Shown here: positions 27,601-39,600 of the stretch, piece after piece
Layout: the number at the start of each line of letters is the position of its first letter
How positions within the stretch are numbered: the first letter of the stretch is position 1
Origin: Dichetophora obliterata
Lineage: Eukaryota > Arthropoda > Insecta > Diptera > Sciomyzidae
DNA: 64,000 bases
Reading direction: 5' to 3'
Assembly: GCA_963920525.1 (NCBI GenBank)
Contig: OY986436.1
Span: 87,000,289 to 87,064,288 of the forward strand
The notes under the pieces: model-generated
What the model was told of the DNA's origin: nothing
What the model saw: the letters and a program-made list of their open reading frames with translations, nothing else
The model's database searches: none
Position numbers and translations under genes: made by a program

Positions 27601-30600
27601 CAACAAAGGAAATTTAGGCAATCGCACTGTTTTGCCATTAGGTAATTTATGCTGGAACTTGTGTATTCTGTCGAAGGCCTTCGGTTAAAATGGGTTGCCG
27701 TTGATTTTAGGCAGTATTTAAAAGGAACTTAGATACCATAGCCTTAGGTAAATAATACTTTTACTTATGAAAATTTCATAAGGCCTTTGGTTGAAATGGG
27801 TTGCTATAGATTTTAGGCAATATTAAAAATAAACTTGGTCATCATACCTTTAGGTAAGTTATGCTTGCACTAGTAAAGATTTCCTTACGCCTTTGGCTAA
27901 AATTGGTTGCCCTAGATTATCGGCAATTTTGCGAAACATACAGGTGCTTGTACCTTAGGCAAGTTATACTTTTACAGGTACATTGTGTTGATGGCCTACT
28001 TGATTAAAAAAATATTAAATTAAACGAAAGTACAATGAAATATTTTGGATTTTTAATGAAATTAATTCAATAGTAATTAATAGCATATTACATTTTTATA
28101 TTTTAATAATTTATTAGTAATGTTGAAATAAAGGAAATAAGATGAATTTATTTTTCATTTAGTTTTCATGAACCGAAAAGAATGTTTATTATTTCATTTA
28201 TAAGCAAAAGTATGAAAATGTTTTCAATTTTGGAGGACAGTTAACCTCTTAGAAAGTATTGATTGAACACATAGAAAGAATTGATTTTTTTCTTTAAACA
28301 TTTAAAAATAATAATTATTGCCGATATTGTCGATGATTAATATCTTTAATTCAAGATAAAAAGTAATGAAACCCCTATCGAGTATCACAACAACACTTTA
28401 GCTGCGTTGATAGATGGTCAAATTTTATCTATACTATTATATAAAAGGAGACTCACGAAATTTGATGCAGAATAAGCTCAGTAACCGCTGAACCGATTTT
28501 GATAATTCTTTTTTTATTCGATTCCTATGATAATAAAGATTGTTATAGCTTACCAAGGTTTTCGAAAAATGTATTCTTTAATTATTGCAAAATCACGCAT
28601 TTTATTTGATGCCTATATTCAACCAGCAGCACAATATAACAGCAAACAAAGCTTTTCTCTCTTTGTCGAGAGAGCTGCTCTCAATATAACACGACAGCCA
28701 TGTTGTGTAGTTAAGCTGAATTCACTGATAACCTTCAGCATGTTTTTGTGTGATTTAAAATAATGTTAATCAAGTTGAGAGCGTGCAGAGATTTTTCTCT
28801 CTAAGCGAAAACTTCATATGAAAAAAACTTTCAAAACATGCTGAAGGTGATCAGTGAATCCAGCTTTAATTTCAGGGAGATTCTTGCTTTCATACAGTGT
28901 TCATTAATTTTCTTTGTTAATGTTTTGAGGCGAGTTGCCAGAATTTTGTTATCAGCATTAATTATGTTTTGCAGCCTTGCCAGCCAGCTTTCCCCCACTT
29001 GAGATTGTGTAAGTCTATCTATACGAATATATAAAAGCGTTGTGACACTGCACGTACGTTTGACAATCACGCAAGAACCACTGAACCGATTAACACGATA
29101 TAGTTATCAAACGATTTGTTATTCCAACTTTATCGTAATATGCTATGTTAGATTTGCCATGTCTACTTTCCATGCCCACTTTTTGCAAAAAATGCTATAT
29201 TTCAGACGATTTTGGTCGTATGAGACTAGAATTTGGTAATCTACGTTGTATGGTTACTTTCGCTAACTTTACTAAAAATAGGCATGACCCATTTTAGTTA
29301 AGTCCACTTTTCTGGGGATAAGCTTGGAGTAAAGCAAAGCGCACTAGGTTTAAGCTCAATTGAGCTGAAATTCCGGCATTCTATTGTTTCGAGTATGAGA
29401 TGGTTTAAGTGAAAAATGTTTGCCACACCCCCATCACCACCCAGAATTAATCGAAAATGTTATACTTCGAACGGTTTTGGTTGTTTTAGACTAAAATGTG
29501 ATAATTGAGTTCATACGGCAACTATACTTTCGGCAACTGTACTAAAAATGGCGAATATATAAATTTTTTTTCCGAACAGCATGAAAATTCGTATAGAGCA
29601 GTAAGGTGGTCTGAGGCAGGACAACGTCTGCCGGGCAATACATCAATAAGAATGCTGTATATATCAGAAAATTCTGATCGTCATGCATTGATGTTTCAAA
29701 CGGAAACGTCTAGCATGTGTTTTATTCGAAGGTCAATTTACACTTTTACAAATTCACAAAACGATCATAAAAAATTCATTGAATTGGGTCAGGATTAATT
29801 CTACTATAACTATAACGTTAACTATGAATATATAGATAAGGTAATAGATTAAAACATAGATTTATGTATATAACTTTGGAATAGTTTGAAATATTTGAAA
29901 TAATTTTCTCAGAATTATTTTTTAAGCTATATTTGAAAAAGGTTTTCACATAAATTAGTTGTTAAGCTGTAGCACATTGCAAAAAATATAACAACATTTT
30001 AAGCAAATTAGTTTTCATTCAAAAATATTATGGGGGGGGGGGGGAGGTAGGTGGCCGATGGTTTTTAATGATAGAAACTGTTTGCAAAGAAGTCAAAACA
30101 TGAAATTTCAATCGTTTTTTTTTTCTCATTCTGAGGCTTATGAGTTATACTGAGAAAATCTATAGTTTTGAGATATCACAAGAATTTTAATATCATAATA
30201 ACAGGTTTCTTAAAAACATACCTAATATCCATTCAAAATATTTCTGAAAAGAAAAGAAAATTACCGTTAATTAATGCATTGTTATGCATTGAGAAAGTCT
30301 ATAGATTTTAAGATATCGCGAAAAGTTTGATGTCATTATAAAGGTTTTTTTTTAAATTTAAGAAGAATTGTTGTTTGGCCGAAGCCCAATAACAACAATT
30401 AATAACTGAAAAAGGCCAATTAACTATAACAATTTAAGAAGAATATATTTATTTTCAGAATATATGTAAAAAATTACATTTTTGATTACAAATTTTAAAA
30501 AATGTTTATCCAAATTTTTTTATAATGCTGTCATACAGGACTTTTTCAAAAGTAAAAAAAAAGAAAGCCAGGTTAATTTATGTCATCATAACAATTACCG

Positions 30601-33600
30601 TTAAAATAAGTTATTCAAATTAAATAAAGGAATTTCTTAATATATATACCATTTTTTCATAATTAAACAGAACAAACACAATAATTTTTATATATTGAAT
30701 TTGTTTTAATACAACTAAATACTTTCATTTTAAGATTTAAAATTTTTACATGGTATTTAATATTTTTATCGCAGGCGAAGCAGCGGGTATTTGCTAGTTT
30801 TTATATACATTTAGAAATTTTTAAAGTTATATAGGCATATTTTACATTAACATAAATTTTAAGAAAATCCAAAATTAATTCTATCAATTCCTGAATATAT
30901 ATAATTTTTAATGTTAAGAAAAGTTGATTAATTTCTACCAACTGGCAACTCAACAGAAGTTTGGTTGCCATATCCAATAGGGCTCATAATGAAAAAAAAT
31001 GAAAGGTTTGTTAGCAATTGATGAATTGATGATGAAAATTAATAAAGCAAAAGTAACATGTTTCTTAAAAATATAATATATGTTTTTTAAGTATTTACTA
31101 TGACATTAACTATAATGCACAATTTAAATTAACTACTTGTCATTGAAAATAAATTTCAAACTTATACGAGATTTTTTAAGTCTGTTATAAATATTTCAAC
31201 AGTAGGAATTTTACTCATGCTTTCGATATCAAATAAGAAATTTTGAATGAAATTTCACACACAAATACTTTGATTTGCATACCTAATGTTGACAACGATA
31301 AATTGTTTAAAATTAAACTCTTCGCCCACAACTAAAACAAATGGTTGTAAAGCTTCTTTGTTTAATACGCATCGCCCTCTTTTTTCCTCAATTAGAACTT
31401 CTGCCTCATTTGGCTCGGAAGCAGTTGTGGTGAATGAGTTCTGTGCATCGTTTATGGTGTATTTTACCCGAGTGTTGTTTAGACCAGAGGTGTCGTTGCA
31501 GTGAGATAAATTACAAATTAAAAAAAAAAATAAAAAAATTAAATTATGTTGACTATGTTGATATGATTTAAATACAAATTCTAAATGTTTGATAGTTTAA
31601 ATCATACTTAAACATGCTTTGTTAGTGCAGACTTCCAGCAGGCTGTTGGACTACATATAATAACATAAGCATAGAAACTAAAATAAAACAGAAATACAAC
31701 AAATGTGACATGATGAAATGGAGGAAAAACTGAGAAATTGACGCTTCAAATCTCATCGCTCCGATGGTGCAGTGCGTTAGCGCGCGCTTGCACGGGTAAC
31801 ACAAAGATTTCTGATGACGCTTTTAGCAGAGTAGAAATTGCAATCTGATCAGCTAGTGATTTTTTCCTTTTCATATTGAAAAAACTTTGTTGTTGTTGTT
31901 GTTTCTTTGGAAAAATTCGTTAGAACAATTAATTGTTCTAACTTTGACCTTAAGCTCAATAAACGATTTTAAACTATCAAACAACTAGAATTTGTATTTA
32001 AAATCAAGTATGATTTAAACTATCAAACATTTAGAATTTGTATTTAAATCATATAAAGTCAACATAATTATTATAGAGGTCATTTAGAAAAAACTTTAAA
32101 AAAATTAAAGCTTCGATGGCGACGAAAAAAAATAAAAACAAAAACAACAACAACACACTGAGCTAATGTCTCTTTAAAAAAAAATTGCAAAAATAGGTTT
32201 TCAGCATCTATTCCAGCAAAATTATTCCAGACAAGTGATATTTAAAATGCTACAACAAAAAACTTGCCACTACTTTGAGTGTGCGCTAAGAGAAAATACC
32301 AACAAAAAATAAACCACAGCAGCAATAACATTGATAGCTAGCTTTCGACGCGAGCAAGCAACAACAATGTCATGTACATAATTCCTCGAATTACAACACA
32401 CACGGAAATATTGAAGTTGTTGTAAGTGAGCTAAAAGAGCTAAAAGAGCTATGGGATTTACAACTCTGGTTTAGACAAATGCTTCGAGGAGGCAAAACTG
32501 CACGAAGAAGCCGAAAAAAGCCAACATTGGTATTATCTAGATCAGAGGTGTCGTGGCAGTGAGCTAAATTACAAATTAAAAAAAAAATAAAAACGATGGC
32601 GACAAAAAAAACTAAAAACAAAAACAACATCATGAGCATACTGCGCTAATATTTCTTTAAAAAAAAACAACAAAAAACTCGCTATCTGTGCGCTATGAGA
32701 AAATACCAACAACAAAAAGACACAGTTTCGATAGTATCGTAAGTATAGACGTATAATTCCTTTTATACAGTAATAGAGAAAAATTCTGGTTTTTTTTATT
32801 TATATTTTTTAAAACTATTTTAAAGCGTTTCATCTACTAAATACAAATTATTCAAAAACAAACTTGTTGTTGTTGTCCTTCTTCGAACTTACCTGATCTA
32901 AATAGCTCACAATTAAATTCATATAAAAATTTGTTTTATTTTATAAAAAGTTTTCATTTGATATTTTTGGTGATGAATTAGTTGTTCTTGTTCTTTTTTT
33001 TTGTTGGTTAAAACTAAATGTAGTTCAAAGTTATGTTTAATTAATAGAAATAAAAATGGGTAAATTTGAATTATTTATTTTTCCTGTAGTAAAGAGCATA
33101 TACATATATGTATATTTTAAAAGTAATTTAAAATTAAAATTTTAGCAAGCAAAATAATTTTTTAGTATGAAAAAAATATAATGCATAATATAAATAATGC
33201 GAATTTATTATGGTATTTAAAAAATAAATGGAGTTTTTAAATGTTTAGTAACGCATGCGCTAACCTGCGTAGTTTACATACTGCCTCTGTAGCTACAGAA
33301 CTTTGCTTACTATGTCCCGGTTTTCACTCGTCACACACGAAAATTCTCGAGCTTGCGGCGAAAGCAATTATTGCTCCGAGAGCAATAATTCTCTTGCTCT
33401 GGTAGCAAGATCTCTTTGTCCCACTTTTCACTCGGCAATAATTGCCTTTGCCACAAGCAGTTTGTCGATTATTCGCCCGCATGAGGAGGTTTACGAAAGT
33501 CCCCTTTAAGCCCGAGTAGTCAACAAACTACTTGTGGCGAAAGCAATTATTGCTCATAGAATTGCCGAGTGAAGAACGGCCCTTTGCAGCGCATGCAGAA

Positions 33601-36600
33601 CCAAAACAACAATATCAGCAGCTAGTAGCAACGTTGCCAGTAATGTTGGAAAAATCCCTTCGTGGTAATTTTTAATTGCCCTTAGGAATTTTTGTTTTTG
33701 GGAATTCCTGTTAAATTTTTTAATTCAGCGTGGTATTTTTTAATTGGCGTGGGAATTCAGTGGAGTATAATTTGAATTTCCGTGGGAGTTTGGTAATATT
33801 CTTCTTAAAATATTTGTTTCTTTTTAGTAAGAAAAATTTCTTTGTGGTATTTCTAATTTATTTTTAAATTATTTGTGCATATGGGACTTATTGTGCAATA
33901 TTTTAGTGCGAATAAGATTTTTGTGGCAATTTAAAATGCATATGGAATTTGTGGTGGTATTTTTAAAACGCGTAGTATTTTTGTGGTAATTTTTAATGAT
34001 CGTGGGATTTTTTTGACACTGTTTTATTGTGGTAAAACTTTTTGTTTTGTCTTTACCATGGTAATTTTTTTGTATTTAATTTATGTTACTGTCAAAGGGA
34101 ACTTTTTGTCGGAATTGTTTTACATTTTAACTGGCAACCTTGGCTTGTAGTAGTACATTTTTTTTGTAGCCACATACTGCCTCTCTTGCTACATGCATCT
34201 GTATTTTCTATTGTATTACAACCCAAAAAGCCATGAATGTCACTGTTTCAGCTAAACGGTACTTAAAACGGCAGCGTCTGATTTTCTGGTATGAAAACGC
34301 CATGTGTTTGTACCTTTAAACCGTTATCTATATAATTGCAAAGTCCTTTTGTAAAGTCATATTCGCTTGATGCGTCGTTTGTTCTTGTCTTTTTTCCCTC
34401 TCTTTTTCACCCGTTCGCCAAAAAACTCTGAAATATCGAAACGCATTGAATCTTGTATTGAAATCAAGGTAGTGCAGTTGAGTTGCCGTTTTTTTTTAGT
34501 TTATTGTTGCAACTTAATAAAAACCATTATAAGAAAAGTTACAATTGTTTAACAACAAATAAAATTAATATACAACTTAAAGTTTTCTATATGACCTTGT
34601 TATTTATTATGTTTATTTTCTATGATTTAAATACAAATTCTAATTGTTTGATAGTTTAAAATCGTTTATTGTGCTTTAGGTCAAGTAAGAACAATTAATT
34701 GCTCTAACAAGTTAATCAATCAGCTAACTGATTAATCAGCTAGTGATTTTTTCCTTTTTAAATTAAAATTTTTGTTGTTGTTGTTTCTTTGGACAAATTC
34801 GTTAGAGAAATTTATTGTTCTAACCTGACCTTAAGCTCAATAAAGGATTTTAAAGTATTAAACAACTAGAATTTGTATTTAAAATCAAATCTTAACTATT
34901 AAACATTTAGAATTCGTATTTAAATCATAGAAAATCAACATTAATATACAACTTAATAAATGGTACGCTTATATGAAACACACAATGCATAGTTTGCTGA
35001 CAACGAAACGGTCCGCTTCAGTGCTTTTAGAACTGCACACGGTTTTCAACCGAACCGATTGTTTATCTGGAAAACGAAATAAAAGTTTAGCAACTGATGT
35101 GGATTTATATATGTATATTTTACATACATATTAATAAAAACAACAACAACAAGAACAAAAGCAGCACAACAAGGAACGACATGATTATAAACCAAACGAA
35201 CACACAACAACAACAACAACCATAAAAACAACATAAGCCGCTACTGCAGCTAAGCAGCTTGTGCATTTCTCATACGATTATATGAATTTTTCAACTTCTT
35301 AAATTTTGCAATTTTATTAGATATTTGTTTTATTCCTACTAAAACTGATATTTTGGCATATTTTTTTTCTTTGTACAATGAATATTAAAGGCTGTAGGTA
35401 TACCCCAAAGTGTCAAATATCACTTTGAAAAAATTCGTGAAAATGACCCCCATACAAACCGCGCTGTAAGACGTAATTCTACGTCAAAACACCACACAGC
35501 AGCAATAACATTCATAGAGCTAGCTTTCGACGCGAGCAAGCAACAACAATGCCATGTACATAATTCCTCGAATTACAACACACACGGAAATATTGAAGTT
35601 GTTGTAAGTGAGCTAACACGGGAGTTACACGAGACACTACTGTTAAGACAGTTGCAACACATTCACATATTTTTACCCACACACACTCACTTTTGCTACT
35701 GTCTGCTCTACTGTCTTAACTTTTTTGTAGACAGTTGGCGGGACAGTATCTAGGACAGTAGAATGATATTTAGCATATCGAATGGCAGAAGATGATCAAA
35801 TTTAATAGAATTAATTGGAAATTTGCAATACTTTGGCGTGCTCGTAGTTTTAACAAAAATTTCTTCATAAAATATAAAGTTTTTACTATTTTGTCTACTG
35901 TCTTGCCAACTGTTTTACCAACTGTCTGGAATCTTATTCACAGACACAAAGTTTGCCAACTTGTACGTATTTTTCACTGTCTTAACAGTACTGTCTCGTG
36001 TAACCCCTGTGTAAAAGAGCTAAAAGAGCTAAAAGAGCTAAAAGAGCTAAAAGAGCTATGGGATTTACAACTCTGATCTAGATGAGATATAATTAATGTA
36101 AAGTTATTATAAAAAGTTAAATGACACATACTATTGTCCAATAATATAGGCTGAAGCAAGTTTGACGTCTTTTTTGTTATTTTTAACTACCAAAGCTTTC
36201 AGACAGCATGGCCATAACAAAATGCACTGACTCGCTGTAAATATTTTTTATTTTCATTTTCATTTAATATGAGTTTGACAGGCATTGGAGTTAAATGTAA
36301 AAACTTGTTTCAGCCTTATTATTGAGTCAAGGACACATACCTATATCGATACGCTTCCGTCTGGCCACCATATCTTTAAAGAAATTGTTGGATGCTCCAT
36401 CCTTAACCAATTTTTCGAAAATCTCTTTCGCACATTTACCAAAATTATACCATAATGAGTAATTGAAGTTTTTGGTGGGGTGTATGAAGTTAAAATCCAG
36501 GTCAATCTTTTTATTAAAAAAAATAAGTAAATAAATATTATGTATTAATATAAAAATAAACAATGACTTACTAGTTCCGGAGCATTAGCGAATTTGTACA

Positions 36601-39600
36601 GTTTCCACATGTCTAGAATTTCCGATAAAGGTAATTGGTCATCTTTAAGTTTATTGTGTCTAAAAGTAAAAGTTTGTTTCCATTTGGGTATTACCGACTT
36701 TCCTTCTCGTATATATTTTAATTCATTACAGATTTCCGAACATTCTTCTTTGTTTGTTGATAGAAGACTTTTGCTTCTTGCTGTTAGCAATTAAGTTTCG
36801 TATTGAATGCTTGCGACCTTGATATCGATCCCTTAGGAGGAACTTACTATTTTGTAAAAAGTAAGTATCAATACTCTCTGTGTTAAAAATGTCAACAATC
36901 TACTGGGCCAATTTTTTGCAAAGCTCCAGACATTGCTTCTTCTCTTTCAATTAAATGTTGCACTATTTGGTGGACAATAGCTGTTCTATCTGCAGAAGAT
37001 ATTAATTTGTTGGTCTTAACGCAGTATATTATGACGATATATCGTTCATAAACAGCGATGTTTACATCGATGTTCTTAAGAGCGATACATCGTCGATACA
37101 TCGTTCTGAAAACGAAAAACATCGATATCGTTCGATCATTTTTCCCCATCGTTTCCACGGCTGTACCCACTGAACGCTTGTTCTCGAAAGCTGGAGCAAC
37201 CACCACTCAAGAAAGAAACAAGCTTTTAGGGACTAGGTTATCTAAGCTTCTTTTCCTTAATTCGATTTCAACATTTCTAAACTCCAACAAATAAATGTTT
37301 TTAATTTATGAAATAGGAAAACATATAGGTGGTCTATAGGTATAAAACACCAGCCTGCTGGTGCAATCAAGTGATGCCAGCAGATTACCCGTGCTATAAA
37401 GTAAGGATAAGTATTGAAACTATCGAAATTTACCACCGAAAAAACATCGTTTGACGCCATCGATGCTCATTTCTACTATAAAGCCTAATTTTGAGGTCGG
37501 CAATATGAACAAAAAAAATTTCATACAAAAAACGGGCAAAATCATAAATTCTACCGATTTCTAAAACAACCTTCTTAAATTATGATTTACCTCCAATTCT
37601 ACTCAATAACGTTTAACTGAAAGTTGTTATTAAGGCATATAACCTTAGATTTGAAATAAATAGTTGAAATAAAATTAGAAATAAAAACAAAAACTTGTCT
37701 TACAACTGCTGATGCCTATCATCACTTACTCAGAAGTATTTTATAGCAATCTAGACTCACGCTCATTCCACAAGTTGTTGGTTGGTCTAAATAACGCTGC
37801 CCGTTTCGTATATGGACTGAAGAGGTTTGATCATGTATCCTTTTTTGTACTAAACTACTCCGTCGCTGCTTATTTCGCTATCTCGAAGCAAGAAATTGCA
37901 TATTTAATATATATTTGTAATATATACTATTGTAAAAATTCTAGCAGGCTGTTTTTCGTCAGTGCAATAAGACTGTGGAATTCTCTACCAAATAGCTTTA
38001 AAGTCATCTCCAACCAAAAAGCCTTTAAGCGTTTAATCTTTAAATATTTCTCTTAACTCTATCTGCTTTTTTCTTCTACTGTTCTTCTTCTTCTTTTCCA
38101 TATATTGTTCATTTTTTAAAAATACATAAATTATTCTTTAAACAAGCTCCAAATTTGTTGTATATTATTTTTTTAATTTTTAATTTATCCATCCATCCAT
38201 TCATTCATTCATTTTTATATTATTATTTATTATTATTATAGAGAAAATTAATACAAATAAGAACTAAGCTCTTTTACAGTATAATGAATGCTTAATAATA
38301 AACAAAATTGGGCATACATAACAACAACCTAAATTAACGCAAGGCTTTGTGATGCTTATGTACTAAGAAACATATATAATTTAATAGAATGCAAAACAGA
38401 CTAACTGACTTATAGCTAACATTAAGACAAATAAATTTATTTTTAACACATTGTTGCATATATAAATGAACTTAGAACTAAATTATAAGATAGAGGTAAA
38501 GAATATAAAAAAGGAAAGAAAACAGAAATTAAGAAGCAGAAAAATGAGAAAGAACAGATTGCCTGAAAGTTTGTACCCTAGTTATTTCCCTTAAACCACG
38601 CGGCAACGCATTCCACAGTCTTACAGCATTAATGAAAAAAAGATTTGAACTAGTAAAAGAGTTGTGTCTAGAGATAATAAGCAAGTTACATCTTCTGGAT
38701 ATACTAAACTGTAATTTTTCATAAAGATAATAAGGAGTTTTAGTGTGAATAATTTTATGGAGGTAGATGCAGTTTCTAGCATTCAAATACTCTATCAAGC
38801 TACAACCAAGTATTGCATTTCTAAAGCCGGAAAGATGATCGAACTTGTTCAATCCATATACAAAACGCGTGGCATAGCGAAAAGCAATATTTAGTTTCAG
38901 CTGAGAGGAAGAATCAAGTTTACTGTATACTATCTCAGAGTAAGTTACAACGGCCATGATAAGTTGCTTGACTAGTAATTTTTTTAATTCAATAGTGCAT
39001 AAGTTGGCGGACATTCTTAAGTTACGTAGGATATAATAAACTTTTTGGACAACATTATTAACATGATCAGTACAAGAAAGGAACGAATTAAGACAAAAAC
39101 CAAGGTTAACAATTTTTGACACAACATTAAGCTTGCTAGTACCAATAAATAAGCTTAGGGACAGCAGCAAGATAAGTTTTATTTTTGCAGATAGGTAAGA
39201 CATAAGATTTCGCAGCATTAAGTTGAAGACCATTACTACACTACAATGGGCATTGATGTATCCTACATAGATCAGCATTAAATTTTCTTGAGAGTTCATC
39301 TAAATGTTCAATTCTACTAGAGAGATAAAGTTGTATGTCGTCAGCGTAAGCATGGAAGGAAACGTGATTGCATACAGTAAAGAGCTCATTAATAAAGATT
39401 GTGAAGAGAAGAGGTCCAAGAATGGAGCCTTGTGGAACACCACTTAAGACCGGCTTATGGCGTGAGAAGAATTGACCAACTTTAACTCTCTGTGATCTGT
39501 ACGACAAATAACAAGAAATAAAATTCACAGCACTAGATGAAAACCCAAAAAGATACTTAAGCTTATAACATAAATAAGAGTAAAAGCCTTTGAAAAATCT

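Larger units (their letters stand above)
32713..35488 (+). repeat. Copy B of the hairpin-ended interspersed repeat
   Basis: It matches copy A (8976-11084) in blocks and ends with the same hairpin GACGTAATTCTACGTC (35470-35485). Its insertion into hAT copy 2 is shown by copy 1, where the flanking phrases AGAGAAAATACCAACA and CACAGCAGCAATAACATT are nearly adjacent. It has its own insertions (foldback about 33300-33590, MITE 34609-34940) and a degenerate array of GTGGGATTTTTGTGGTAATT-like units at about 33650-34050. Confidence 0.7.
32543..36075 (+). mobile_element. hAT-type MITE, copy 2, expanded by nested insertions
   Basis: Ends CAGAGGTGTCG and ACAACTCTG are flanked by the perfect 8-bp duplication ATCTAGAT (32535-32542, 36076-36083). 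The outer parts match copy 1. Between them lie the hairpin-ended repeat (32713-35488) and, further right, a Harbinger-type MITE (35617-36011), so a MITE of under 1 kb has grown to 3.5 kb. Copies 1 and 2 start only 1.06 kb apart and in the same orientation. Confidence 0.88.

Noticed and set aside
31547..32064. Complete SINE
   Set aside because: The A-box-like word lacks a convincing B box, and the unit is bordered by long inverted repeats, which SINEs do not have.
32391..32639. Minus-strand coding frame over the GAGCTAAAA region, also 35974-36159
   Set aside because: The frame comes from the minisatellite and hAT-type MITE sequence; no start context, motif or conservation.
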